From contig JAZOCE010000001.1 of assembly GCA_045596365.1 (NCBI GenBank), positions 215,092 to 279,091 of the forward strand: 64,000 bases of DNA, read 5' to 3'. This stretch comes from RGIG4079 sp045596365 (GTDB taxonomy: Bacteria; Bacteroidota; Bacteroidia; Bacteroidales; Muribaculaceae). The position numbers and the translations under genes were made by a program. Within the stretch, counting starts at the first letter, position 1. Every line of letters starts with the position of its first letter. Positions 9,003 to 18,183 of the stretch are shown here, one piece after another. The notes below the pieces were generated by a model. It did no database searches. It had not been told where the DNA came from and saw nothing but the letters and a program-made list of their open reading frames with translations.

Positions 9003-11186
9003 ATGGTAAACAAGACAGCACTTATAGAGGAGCTTAAAAAGCACTTCGGGTTTGACACTTTCAAAGGCAATCAAGAGTCAATAATGACTAGTCTTTTGGA
9101 AGGGAAAGATACCTTTGTGCTTATGCCCACAGGGGGCGGCAAATCGTTGTGTTATCAATTACCAGCACTACTTATGGAAGGTACTGCAATTATTATATCC
9201 CCATTAATAGCATTGATGAAAAATCAAGTTGATGCAATGAGACATTTCAGTGAAGAAGACAATATTGCTCATTTTTTGAATTCATCATTAAATAAAACTG
9301 CTATTGAACAAGTAAAAAATGATATCATAGGTGGTAAAACTAAATTATTATATGTTGCACCTGAATCATTAACAAAAGAAGAAAATATTGAATTTTTAAA
9401 AACTGTTCCCATATCATTCTATGCTGTTGACGAGGCCCATTGTATTTCTGAATGGGGACATGATTTCCGACCAGAATATAGACGCATACGTCCAATAATT
9501 AATGAAATAGGTTCACGACCTGTTATTGCTCTAACAGCAACGGCAACACCCAAAGTTCAACACGATATTCAAAAAAACTTGGGAATGCAAAACGCAGAAG
9601 TATTTAAATCGTCATTTAACAGAGCGAACCTTTATTATGAAGTGCGGTCTAAGACAAAAAATGTTGACAAGGACATTATAAAATACATCAAAAACAACGA
9701 AGGTAAATCCGGAATCATCTATTGTTTAAGCCGAAAGAAAGTGGAAGAATTGGCTGAAATGTTGCGAGTAAATGAAATAAACGCATTGGCTTATCATGCA
9801 GGAATGGACAGTATTACTCGTTCAGAAAATCAGGATGCCTTTCTACTTGAGAGAGTTGATGTAATCGTAGCAACAATAGCATTCGGCATGGGCATTGATA
9901 AGCCCGATGTAAGATTTGTAATCCATTATGACATTCCAAAATCACTTGAAGGCTATTATCAAGAGACTGGTCGTGCAGGTCGAGATGGCGGAGAAGGACA
10001 ATGTATTACATTCTATGCAAACAAAGACCTTCAAAAGTTAGAAAAGTTCATGCAAGGTAAACCTATCGCTGAACAAGAAATAGGGAAACAATTGCTTATT
10101 GAAACAGCATCTTATGCCGAATCTTCGGTGTGTCGACGAAAAACACTGCTTCACTATTTCGGTGAAGAATTCAGGCTTGATAATTGTGGGAACTGTGACA
10201 ACTGCTTAAATCCGAAAAAGCAAGTGGAAGCAAAAGATGAATTATGTGCAGCAATAGAAACTATAACTGCATTAAAAGAAAAATTCAAAGCCGACCATGT
10301 TATAGACGTGATGCTTGGGAAAAAAACTAACAACATAAAATCATACAACCAAGACGAATTAGAAGTTTTTGGGTGTACCGAAAATTCAAATGAGCGTAAG
10401 CTTAATGCCATAATAAGACAAGCTATTATTGCAGGATATATCGATAGAGATATTGAAAATTATGGGTTACTTAAAGTCACAAAAAGTGGACATAATTTCC
10501 TTAAATCACCTAAATCATTTAAAATTGTAGAAGACACAGAATTTAATGATGATAATGATGACGAGATTATTGTTAAAAGCGGTGGTACTTGTGCAATTGA
10601 TCCTATATTATTTTCTATACTTAAAGAACTTCGCAAAAAAATAGCAAAAAAATTAGAATTACCTCCATACGTTATATTCCAAGATCCATCACTTGAAGCT
10701 ATGGCAACAACATATCCAATTAACATGGATGAGCTACAAAATATTACCGGAGTAGGAGCTGGAAAAGCAAAACGTTATGGGGAGGAATTTTTGAAAGTTA
10801 TAAAAGCTCATGTTGTAGAAAATGAGATTGAACGACCTGAGGATTTGCGAGTAAGAAGTGTTGCCAACAAGAGTAAACTTAAAATCTCTATAATACAAGG
10901 CATTGACCGCAAAATAGCTCTTGATGAGCTTGCCACATCTAAAGGGTTAGAGTTTAGCGAAATTCTTGATGAAATTGAAGCGATTGTATATTCCGGCACA
11001 AAAATAAATATTGATTATTTTATTGAAGAAATCATGGATGAGGATCATCAATATGACATCTTTGAATATTTTAAAGAAAGTGACAGCGACGATATCGAAA
11101 AAGCCATCAATGAATTAGGACGTGATTATACCGAAGAAGAAATTCGGTTAGTTAGAATAAAATTTATGTCCGAATTTGCCAATTAA
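9003..11186 (+). CDS. recQ: ATP-dependent DNA helicase RecQ
   Basis: This 727-residue 3'-5' DNA helicase acts in recombination and fork repair. The order is a helicase core with TGGGKS (about residues 43-49), the DEAH box AVDEAHC (about 141-147) and helicase motif VI in YYQETGRAGRDG. The RecQ zinc cluster follows (CRRKTLLHYFGE, then CGNCDNC, about residues 377-400), then a winged-helix RQC region and an HRDC domain at about 520-600. An extra helical C-terminal extension contains acidic stretches. The gene follows clpX by 58 bases and ends in its own terminator. No perfect promoter box is visible in the short gap, so read-through from clpPX is possible. Confidence 0.95.
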   Translation: MVNKTALIEELKKHFGFDTFKGNQESIMTSLLEGKDTFVLMPTGGGKSLCYQLPALLMEGTAIIISPLIALMKNQVDAMRHFSEEDNIAHFLNSSLNKTAIEQVKNDIIGGKTKLLYVAPESLTKEENIEFLKTVPISFYAVDEAHCISEWGHDFRPEYRRIRPIINEIGSRPVIALTATATPKVQHDIQKNLGMQNAEVFKSSFNRANLYYEVRSKTKNVDKDIIKYIKNNEGKSGIIYCLSRKKVEELAEMLRVNEINALAYHAGMDSITRSENQDAFLLERVDVIVATIAFGMGIDKPDVRFVIHYDIPKSLEGYYQETGRAGRDGGEGQCITFYANKDLQKLEKFMQGKPIAEQEIGKQLLIETASYAESSVCRRKTLLHYFGEEFRLDNCGNCDNCLNPKKQVEAKDELCAAIETITALKEKFKADHVIDVMLGKKTNNIKSYNQDELEVFGCTENSNERKLNAIIRQAIIAGYIDRDIENYGLLKVTKSGHNFLKSPKSFKIVEDTEFNDDNDDEIIVKSGGTCAIDPILFSILKELRKKIAKKLELPPYVIFQDPSLEAMATTYPINMDELQNITGVGAGKAKRYGEEFLKVIKAHVVENEIERPEDLRVRSVANKSKLKISIIQGIDRKIALDELATSKGLEFSEILDEIEAIVYSGTKINIDYFIEEIMDEDHQYDIFEYFKESDSDDIEKAINELGRDYTEEEIRLVRIKFMSEFAN

Positions 11187-11196
11187 TAATAGCACT

Positions 11197-11229
11197 AAAT
11201 GCATCGACAACAAATCGATGCATTTTTTA
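11197..11229 (+). terminator. Rho-independent terminator after recQ
   Basis: AAATGCATCGA (11197-11207) pairs perfectly with TCGATGCATTT (11215-11225) around a 7-base loop and runs into a T tract. It closes the clpPX-recQ region. Confidence 0.85.
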
Positions 11230-11311
11230 TCATCAATCATATAAAAAGTTACATTTTTCAAAAATTTCATTACAAAAACGTAGCACAATGATACTTTTTT
11301 GCGACACTTAA

Positions 11312-11342
11312 TTGTTTTAACTATCGATTATTTCTATCTTTG
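11312..11342 (+). promoter_or_regulatory. Promoter of the purU-his operon
   Basis: An exact -7 box TATCTTTG lies at 11335-11342 with TTG at 11312-11314, spacing 20. The first in-frame TTG of the longer purU frame is inside this box, so translation must start downstream; the GTG at 11364 is the natural choice. Confidence 0.7.
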
Positions 11343-11363
11343 TATTTCTTAAAATATATAATC

Positions 11364-12233
11364 GTGAAAGATAATAAACAAAATACAGCTGTATTGCTAA
11401 TGCATTGTCCCGACCAGCCGGGTATCATTGCAGTTATAACAGAATTTATCAATGCCAATGGTGGTAACATTCTATATCTTGACCAATATGTAGATAAAAT
11501 CAATGGTATTTTTTACATGCGTGTAGAATGGGATTTAGATAATTTTGGAATTCCAACAGAAAAAATAAGCGACTATTTTGAAACATTATATGCTAACAGA
11601 TATAGCATGAATTTCAAAATAAGTTTCACGAAAAAATGTCAACGCATGGCAATTTTTGTTTCAAAAATGTCTCACTGTTTGTATGATATCCTTGCTCGAT
11701 ATGTAGCAGGCGAGTGGGATGTGGAAATACCTTTGATTATAAGCAACCACCCTGACATGAAGGTTGTCGCAGAACAATTCAATATTCCATACGAGATAAT
11801 CCCTGTTACTAAAGACAATAAAGCCGATATGGAAGCAATTGAATTTGAATTACTTGATAAATATAACATTGACTTTATTGTATTGGCTCGGTACATGCAG
11901 GTTTTATCAGAAGATTTCATCAAAAGATATCCTAATCGCATCATAAATATACACCATTCATTCCTTCCTGCATTCGTTGGGGCAAAACCTTATCATGCAG
12001 CATATGATAGAGGTGTTAAACTTATTGGTGCAACTAGCCACTACGTTACAACGGAACTTGATGCCGGTCCCATTATCGAACAAGATATCGTGCGCATTAC
12101 GCACAAAGACACTATTAATGATTTGATTAAAAAGGGACGAGATCTTGAAAAAATCGTTCTATCAAGAGCCGTTGAAAAACATATTCAACGTAAAATTTTG
12201 ACCTATCGCAATAAAACTGTCGTTTTTAGCTAA
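11364..12233 (+). CDS. purU: Formyltetrahydrofolate deformylase
   Basis: PurU hydrolyses 10-formyl-THF to formate and THF, balancing the one-carbon pool. An N-terminal ACT domain (HCPDQPGIIAVITEFI) comes first, then a formyltransferase-fold domain with the catalytic region NIHHSFLPAFVGAKPYH and GATSHYVTTELDAGPI. With a GTG start at 11364 the protein has 289 residues, the usual length. Upstream in-frame TTG 11340 overlaps the promoter -7 box and is rejected. hisH begins 8 bases downstream, so it heads a histidine operon. Histidine synthesis releases AICAR, whose conversion consumes 10-formyl-THF, giving a plausible metabolic reason for the linkage. Confidence 0.94.
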   Translation: MKDNKQNTAVLLMHCPDQPGIIAVITEFINANGGNILYLDQYVDKINGIFYMRVEWDLDNFGIPTEKISDYFETLYANRYSMNFKISFTKKCQRMAIFVSKMSHCLYDILARYVAGEWDVEIPLIISNHPDMKVVAEQFNIPYEIIPVTKDNKADMEAIEFELLDKYNIDFIVLARYMQVLSEDFIKRYPNRIINIHHSFLPAFVGAKPYHAAYDRGVKLIGATSHYVTTELDAGPIIEQDIVRITHKDTINDLIKKGRDLEKIVLSRAVEKHIQRKILTYRNKTVVFS

Positions 12234-12241
12234 TAATAGTA

Positions 12242-12832
12242 ATGAAAATAGCTATTATAAAATATAATGCCGGGAATAATTTCTCCGTAGAATGTGCATT
12301 AAAGCGCATTGGTTACGACGCCATTATCACAGACAATCCCGATATTATTTTAAACGCTGACCGTGTAATCTTTCCTGGGGTGGGAGAGGCGAGTAGTGCA
12401 ATGACTTATTTGAAAGAGCACAAATTAGACACTTTAATCAAAAGCCTCACGCAACCGGTATTGGGAATATGTATTGGTCAACAATTATTGTGTAGCCATT
12501 CAGAGGAAGGTAATATAAATTGTTTAGGGATCTTTAATGCTCAAGTAAAACGTTTTACTTCAAATATTCAAGATTTCAAAATTCCTCACATGGGATGGAA
12601 TACATTGAATAACATAAAGCCTGATTTCATCCCTCAAGAATTTGAAAATCAATATGTGTATTATGTACACAGCTATTATGTTCCTGTTACAGAAGACACT
12701 GTTGCAACAACCGACTACATACATCCATTTAGTGCAGCTCTTCACAAAGGGAACTTTTTCTCTACTCAATTTCATCCGGAAAAAAGTGGAGACATTGGAG
12801 AATCAATAATTAAACGCTTTATTGAACAATGA
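12242..12832 (+). CDS. hisH: Imidazole glycerol phosphate synthase, glutaminase subunit
   Basis: HisH is the glutaminase partner of HisF and passes ammonia through the HisF barrel to make imidazole glycerol phosphate and AICAR. The 196-residue protein has the class-I triad Cys 77 (LGICIGQQ), His 177 and Glu 179 (QFHPEKSG), with the oxyanion segment FPGVGEA at 44-50. It overlaps hisA by four bases (ATGA), indicating translational coupling. Confidence 0.96.
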   Translation: MKIAIIKYNAGNNFSVECALKRIGYDAIITDNPDIILNADRVIFPGVGEASSAMTYLKEHKLDTLIKSLTQPVLGICIGQQLLCSHSEEGNINCLGIFNAQVKRFTSNIQDFKIPHMGWNTLNNIKPDFIPQEFENQYVYYVHSYYVPVTEDTVATTDYIHPFSAALHKGNFFSTQFHPEKSGDIGESIIKRFIEQ

Positions 12833-13575
12833 TTGATATTATACCAGCAATAGATATTATCGGAGGAAAATGTGTTCGTCTCACAAAAGGAGATTATGAA
12901 CATCAGAAAATATATGCGATAAATCCTCTTGATGTAGCCAAAATGTTTGAAGATGCAGGTTGTAAGCGTTTACATCTTGTTGATTTAGATGGGGCAAAAT
13001 CTAATCACATAGTAAATCATCACGTCTTGGAAAATATTGCAAGCTATACAAATCTCATTATTGACTTTGGTGGAGGTATTAAAAGCAACGAAGATATTAA
13101 AATCGCTTTCGAAAGTGGTGCATCTATGATTACTGGAGGGAGTATCGCTGTCAACAATGTGGAAATATTTTCAGAATGGATAGTAAAATATGGCTCTGAT
13201 AAAATCATCCTTGGGGCAGACACTCGAAATGGTAAAATATCAACATCGGGATGGCTTGAAGATAGCAAAATTGAAATAATCCCATTTATTAACTCTTACA
13301 CAGAAAAAGGTATTACACAAGTAATTTCTACTGATATAAATGTTGATGGAATGTTATCCGGACCTTCAATAGAATTATATCAATCTATATTACAAGAAAT
13401 ACCCAACCTTTATCTTATTGCAAGTGGAGGTGTTAGCTGTATGACTGATATTGAAAATCTTCAAAAAGCACATGTCCCGGCAGTAATTGTAGGAAAGGCG
13501 ATATATGAAAATCACATCCCCCTAAAAGAAATAGAACGTTTTAATCTAAATAATTATATAGATTATGTTAGCTAA
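12829..13575 (+). CDS. hisA: ProFAR isomerase (1-(5-phosphoribosyl)-5-[(phosphoribosylamino)methylideneamino]imidazole-4-carboxamide isomerase)
   Basis: HisA is the TIM-barrel isomerase opening the ribose of ProFAR in histidine synthesis. The 248-residue sequence has the first catalytic aspartate in IPAIDIIGGKCVRL and the second in STDINVDGMLSGPS. The phosphate-binding loops FGGGIKS and ASGGVSC are both present. It overlaps hisH by 4 bases and hisF by 11 bases. Confidence 0.96.
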   Translation: MIDIIPAIDIIGGKCVRLTKGDYEHQKIYAINPLDVAKMFEDAGCKRLHLVDLDGAKSNHIVNHHVLENIASYTNLIIDFGGGIKSNEDIKIAFESGASMITGGSIAVNNVEIFSEWIVKYGSDKIILGADTRNGKISTSGWLEDSKIEIIPFINSYTEKGITQVISTDINVDGMLSGPSIELYQSILQEIPNLYLIASGGVSCMTDIENLQKAHVPAVIVGKAIYENHIPLKEIERFNLNNYIDYVS

Positions 13576-14320
13576 ACGTATAATTCCATGCCTCGACGTA
13601 AAAGATGGTACAACGGTCAAAGGTGTAAACTTTGTCAATTTTAAGGAAGCTGGAGATCCTGTTGAATTAGGTAAGAAATATAGTCACGATGGCGCTGACG
13701 AATTAGTATTTCTTGATATCACAGCTTCACACGAAGGGCGCAAAACATTTGTCAATCTTGTTACTCGCATTGCTGAAAACATTAGTATACCATTTACTGT
13801 TGGAGGAGGAATTAATGATGTTACTGATGTTGACAAATTGTTGAACGCCGGAGCTGATAAGATTTCAATAAATTCAGCTGCACTTCGCAACCCGAATCTC
13901 ATCGATAATATTGCCAATAATTTTGGCAATCAAGTGTGTGTTGTTGCAATTGATGCTCGTTTTGATAATAGTGAATGGATTTGCTATATCAATGGAGGAA
14001 GAATTCCAACAGAACGAAAACTTATAGAATGGGCTTACGAAGCACAAGAGCGTGGAGCTGGCGAAATACTATTTACAAGTATGGATCATGATGGGGTAAA
14101 AACAGGTTTTGCATGCGAAGCATTAACTATGCTTAATGATAAATTAAGTATCCCCATTATAGCATCAGGCGGAGCCGGTGATTATTCTCATTTTTATGAT
14201 GTGTTTACTATTGGCAAAGCCGATGCTGCATTGGCTGCAAGTATATTCCATTTTAACGAAATACCTATAGACAAATTAAAATGCTATCTAAACGAGCGAA
14301 ATATTAACGTAAGAATTTAA
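13565..14320 (+). CDS. hisF: Imidazole glycerol phosphate synthase, cyclase subunit
   Basis: HisF is the synthase barrel of the HisHF complex. The 251-residue protein keeps both catalytic aspartates, Asp 11 (IIPCLDVKDG) and Asp 130 (VVAIDARFDN). The phosphate loops TVGGGIND and ASGGAGD are present. It starts inside the last codons of hisA and is followed by hisIE after 15 bases. Confidence 0.96.
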   Translation: MLAKRIIPCLDVKDGTTVKGVNFVNFKEAGDPVELGKKYSHDGADELVFLDITASHEGRKTFVNLVTRIAENISIPFTVGGGINDVTDVDKLLNAGADKISINSAALRNPNLIDNIANNFGNQVCVVAIDARFDNSEWICYINGGRIPTERKLIEWAYEAQERGAGEILFTSMDHDGVKTGFACEALTMLNDKLSIPIIASGGAGDYSHFYDVFTIGKADAALAASIFHFNEIPIDKLKCYLNERNINVRI

Positions 14321-14335
14321 TACTCAATAAAATAT

Positions 14336-14932
14336 ATGGCTATCGATTTTAACAAAATGCAAGGACTTGTTCCTGCAATTATCCAAGATTCACGCACTAA
14401 AAACGTGTTAATGCTTGGATTTATGAATGAAGAGGCTTACAATAAAACTAAAGAAATAGGTAAAGTAACCTTTTTTAGTCGCACAAAAAATCGCCTTTGG
14501 ACAAAAGGCGAAGAAAGTGGGAATTTCCTCAATGTTGTATCAATTGAAGAGGATTGTGATCACGATACACTTTTGATCAAAGTTGTTCCTGTAGGTCCTG
14601 TTTGTCATACAGGAAGTGATACTTGTTTCCAAACTAAAAACGAATGGGGTGTTGAATTTTTCAGATACCTACAAGATTTTATTCTACGCAGATATAACGA
14701 AATGCCTGAAGGCTCATACACAACATCGCTTTTCCAAAAAGGGATTAACCGCATGGCACAAAAAGTAGGCGAAGAAGCGGTAGAAACTGTTATTGAGGCG
14801 ACTAATGGCACTGATGAACGATTAGTTTATGAAGCATCTGATATGATATATCACTTAATTGTATTACTTACCTCTAAGGGATTGCGTATTGAAGATTTAG
14901 CTGAAGAACTTGTTAAACGCCACAAAGAATAA
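14336..14932 (+). CDS. hisIE: Bifunctional phosphoribosyl-AMP cyclohydrolase / phosphoribosyl-ATP pyrophosphatase
   Basis: This 198-residue fusion catalyses the second and third steps of histidine synthesis. Residues 1 to about 105 are the HisI cyclohydrolase, with FFSRTKNRLWTKGEESGN and the metal-binding DCDHDTLL and CHTGSDTCF segments. Residues from about 105 on are the HisE all-helical pyrophosphohydrolase with KVGEEAVETVIEA. The other his genes (hisG, D, C, B) are not in the window. ftsE follows after 5 bases. Confidence 0.96.
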   Translation: MAIDFNKMQGLVPAIIQDSRTKNVLMLGFMNEEAYNKTKEIGKVTFFSRTKNRLWTKGEESGNFLNVVSIEEDCDHDTLLIKVVPVGPVCHTGSDTCFQTKNEWGVEFFRYLQDFILRRYNEMPEGSYTTSLFQKGINRMAQKVGEEAVETVIEATNGTDERLVYEASDMIYHLIVLLTSKGLRIEDLAEELVKRHKE

Positions 14933-14937
14933 AAACA

Positions 14938-15600
14938 ATGAGCATTGTCCAATACATAAATGTTGAAATCCTTCGTAAAGAGCTTATTGTTCTAAAAAAT
15001 GTGAATTTTGAGTTACAAGAAGGAGAATTTACATATTTACTTGGGAAAGTTGGTAGCGGGAAAAGTAGCTTGCTTAAATCAATGTATGCCGAAATTCCCA
15101 TTACTGAAGGAGAGGCAACCGTATTGGGCTATGATTTAACACATATGAAAAAAAAAGAAATACCTATGCTCCGACGTGAAATAGGTATTGTCTTTCAAGA
15201 TTTTCAGCTTCTTACAGACCGAAGCGTCTATGACAATCTGAAATTTGTATTAGATGCAACCGGTTGGAAAAACGATGAGGAGAAAGATATTCGCATTGAA
15301 GAAGTTTTGAAGGAAATGGGAATGACAAATAAGTCCTATAAAATGCCACATGAATTATCCGGAGGAGAACAACAACGTATTGTTATCGCTAGAGCATTGC
15401 TTAATCGTCCCAAATTAATTCTCGCTGATGAGCCAACTGGAAACCTTGATCCATCAACAGGCAATCAAATTGTCCAACACTTACATCGCATCTCAGAAGA
15501 GGGAACTGCTGTAATAATGGCAACTCATAACATGAACTTTGTTGAAGAATATCCAGGTCGTATAATTAAATGTGAGGATAAGCACATTATCGAAGTGTAA
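14938..15600 (+). CDS. ftsE: FtsE-like ABC transporter ATPase
   Basis: A 220-residue ABC ATPase of the FtsE type, which works with FtsX at the division septum to activate cell-wall hydrolases. Walker A GKVGSGKSS is at 36-44, the signature LSGGEQQR near 141 and Walker B LILADEPTGNLDP near 160. The FtsE-typical THNMNFVEE follows. The partner ftsX is not adjacent. It is 5 bases from hisIE and so shares the histidine operon transcript. LolD or another small exporter ATPase is an alternative, but length and motifs favour FtsE. Confidence 0.82.
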   Translation: MSIVQYINVEILRKELIVLKNVNFELQEGEFTYLLGKVGSGKSSLLKSMYAEIPITEGEATVLGYDLTHMKKKEIPMLRREIGIVFQDFQLLTDRSVYDNLKFVLDATGWKNDEEKDIRIEEVLKEMGMTNKSYKMPHELSGGEQQRIVIARALLNRPKLILADEPTGNLDPSTGNQIVQHLHRISEEGTAVIMATHNMNFVEEYPGRIIKCEDKHIIEV

Positions 15601-15647
15601 TCACAATATATTTTAATGCAAACAGATTATATATCATCACATTTTTG

Positions 15648-15655
15648 TATTTTTG
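15648..15655 (+). promoter_or_regulatory. -7 promoter box before lysC
   Basis: An exact TATTTTTG lies 37 bases before the lysC ATG. A -33 TTTG is not clear, so the promoter is only partly supported. Confidence 0.45.
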
Positions 15656-15692
15656 CATCCAATTTAATTAATATAGAATTATAAATAGCAAC

Positions 15693-17012
15693 ATGAAAGT
15701 ATTAAAATTTGGTGGAACATCAGTAGGCTCAGCCCAAAGAATTAAAGAAGTAGCCAAACTCATTACAGCGCGAGGAAAAAACATCATTGTTCTTTCTGCA
15801 ATGTCAGGTACAACAAATACATTAGTTGAAATTTCAGATTACCTTTATAAAAAAAATACTGATGGAGCAAAAGAAACCATTAATACTCTTGAAGCTAAAT
15901 ATAAACAAACTATAAACGAACTTTATATCACAGACGAGTACAAAGAAAAAGCCATTAAAGAGGTTAAGGCTTGCTTCAATTACATGCGTTCATTTACAAA
16001 AGACTTGTTCACCATGTTTGAGGAAAAAGAAATTCTTGCACAAGGTGAATTGATGTCAACCGCAATGATGAATTTGTATTTACAAGAATGTGGTGTAAAT
16101 TCTGAAATGCTTCCTGCATTGGATTATATGCGTACTGATAAAAATGCAGAACCCGACACTCAATATATCAAACAAAAATTAACAGCTCTTCTTGAAAAAC
16201 ATCCAGATGCTGATATGTATATAACCCAAGGTTACATATGTCGCAACGCTTACGGAGAAATAGATAACCTACAACGTGGAGGTAGCGATTATAGCGCATC
16301 ATTAATTGGTTGCGCCATTAATGCTGAGGAAATCGAAATATGGACTGACATCGATGGCATGCACAACAATGACCCTCGCTATGTTGAAGGTACAGAGCCA
16401 GTTAGTGAGCTACACTTTGAAGAAGCTGCCGAACTTGCTTATTTTGGTGCTAAAATACTACACCCAACATGTGTGCTTCCTGCCAAGCTAAACAACATTC
16501 CTGTTCGTTTGCTTAACACAATGCAACCTGAGGCTCATGGCACATTAATATACAACACATCTGCGTCATGTGAGATAAAAGCTGTTGCTGCAAAAGATAA
16601 CATTACTGCAATTAAGATTAAATCAGGACGCATGCTACTTGCGTATGGATTCTTGCGTAAAGTATTTGAAATCTTTGAAACATATCAAACACCCATTGAT
16701 ATGATTGCAACATCAGAAGTGGGGGTTTCTGTAACAATTGATAATGAGCGAAACTTGTCTCACATCCTCGATGACTTGAAAAAATTTGGTACAGTTACAG
16801 TTGATAAAGATATGGTTATCATCTGTGTTGTTGGAGATTTGGAATGGCAAAATCGCGGATTTGAAGCAAAAGCCCTTGATGCGTTGAAAGAGATACCGGT
16901 GAGAATGATTTCTTATGGAGGTAGCAACTACAATATCTCATTCCTTGTACGCAAAGAGGATAAAGTAAAAGCGCTAAACCTTTTAAGCGATCGTTTGTTT
17001 AAAAATAAATAA
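15693..17012 (+). CDS. lysC: Aspartate kinase (monofunctional)
   Basis: Aspartokinase phosphorylates aspartate, the first step toward lysine, diaminopimelate, threonine and methionine. The 439-residue protein opens with VLKFGGTSVGSA and has the ATP/aspartate region GRGGSDYSA-like (LQRGGSDYSASLIG) and IWTDIDGMHNNDPR. Two C-terminal ACT domains follow (AIKIKSGRMLLAYGFL and VICVVGDLE), which usually give lysine feedback control. There is no fused homoserine dehydrogenase. lysA follows after 16 bases, so this pair is a lysine/DAP operon. Confidence 0.95.
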   Translation: MKVLKFGGTSVGSAQRIKEVAKLITARGKNIIVLSAMSGTTNTLVEISDYLYKKNTDGAKETINTLEAKYKQTINELYITDEYKEKAIKEVKACFNYMRSFTKDLFTMFEEKEILAQGELMSTAMMNLYLQECGVNSEMLPALDYMRTDKNAEPDTQYIKQKLTALLEKHPDADMYITQGYICRNAYGEIDNLQRGGSDYSASLIGCAINAEEIEIWTDIDGMHNNDPRYVEGTEPVSELHFEEAAELAYFGAKILHPTCVLPAKLNNIPVRLLNTMQPEAHGTLIYNTSASCEIKAVAAKDNITAIKIKSGRMLLAYGFLRKVFEIFETYQTPIDMIATSEVGVSVTIDNERNLSHILDDLKKFGTVTVDKDMVIICVVGDLEWQNRGFEAKALDALKEIPVRMISYGGSNYNISFLVRKEDKVKALNLLSDRLFKNK

Positions 17013-17028
17013 TCAAACAATCAAGAAT

Positions 17029-18183
17029 ATGGCACAATTCCCAATAAAGGAGTTTGAACACCTTCGCACTCCTTTCTATTATTATGACCTCAACTTGTTA
17101 CAAAAAACACTTGAGGAAATAAATAAATATTCGGAAAAAGAGATTTATCATGTTCATTACGCAATAAAAGCCAATGCTAATCCAGAAATTCTTCGCATTA
17201 TCAAAGAAGCCGGATTTGGGATTGATTGTGTGAGTGGAGGAGAGGTACAAACTGCTCTTAATGTGGGGTTTGAACCATCTAAAATTGTATTTGCCGGAGT
17301 AGGGAAAAGTGATTGGGAAATTGAATTAGGTCTTGATAACAACATCTCCTGCTTTAATGTTGAGTCAGCTGCCGAACTTGATATTATACAAGAGATTGCA
17401 GAAACTAAAAACAAAACAGCAAATGTTGCTCTTAGAGTTAACCCTAATATAGACGCTCACACTCATCACTATATCACAACAGGACTTGCAGAAAACAAAT
17501 TTGGGATCAGCCTTGAATTGCTTGATAAAGTAATTGAGCGTTGCATCACATCTCCTAATATCAATTTGCAAGGATTACATTTCCACATAGGCTCACAAAT
17601 CACAATTAACGAGCCATTTAAACACCTTTGTGGTAAAATAAATAATCTTCAAAAGAATTACGAGTCTCAAGGTATTAAGTTTAATACAATTAACGTAGGA
17701 GGTGGATTAGGTATTGATTATGCCAATCCTGATATAAATCCGATTCCTGATTTCAAAAGTTATTTTGAAACATTTGACAAATATTTAGAATTGAGAGAAG
17801 GACAACAACTACACTTTGAGCTTGGTCGCTCTGTAGTGGGACAATGTGGGAGTCTAATAACAAAAGTTTTATATGTAAAAGAAGGATTAAACAAGAAATT
17901 TGCAATTGTTGATGCCGGTTTTACTGAACTTATTCGCCCGGCTCTATACGGAGCTCACCACTTAATTGAAAACATCTCAAGTCAAGATGAAGCAACTGAT
18001 GTATATGATGTAGTAGGTCCAATATGTGAGTCTTCTGACCGATTTGGGGAAGATGAAAAACTCCCTAAAACAAAACGAGGCAATTTGTTGGCATTGCGGT
18101 CTGCAGGTGCCTATGGTGAAATTATGGCATCACAATATAATTGTCGCCAATTACCACAAAGTTACTTTAGTACAAATTTATAA
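17029..18183 (+). CDS. lysA: Diaminopimelate decarboxylase
   Basis: LysA removes CO2 from meso-diaminopimelate to give lysine. The 384-residue fold-type III PLP enzyme has its PLP lysine at Lys 47 in HYAIKANANPEI, the phosphate-binding NVGGGLGIDY, and the active-site GPICESSDRFGED at the dimer interface. Its last 22 bases overlap the end of a convergent gene. Its terminator lies inside that gene at 18237-18275. Confidence 0.95.
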   Translation: MAQFPIKEFEHLRTPFYYYDLNLLQKTLEEINKYSEKEIYHVHYAIKANANPEILRIIKEAGFGIDCVSGGEVQTALNVGFEPSKIVFAGVGKSDWEIELGLDNNISCFNVESAAELDIIQEIAETKNKTANVALRVNPNIDAHTHHYITTGLAENKFGISLELLDKVIERCITSPNINLQGLHFHIGSQITINEPFKHLCGKINNLQKNYESQGIKFNTINVGGGLGIDYANPDINPIPDFKSYFETFDKYLELREGQQLHFELGRSVVGQCGSLITKVLYVKEGLNKKFAIVDAGFTELIRPALYGAHHLIENISSQDEATDVYDVVGPICESSDRFGEDEKLPKTKRGNLLALRSAGAYGEIMASQYNCRQLPQSYFSTNL

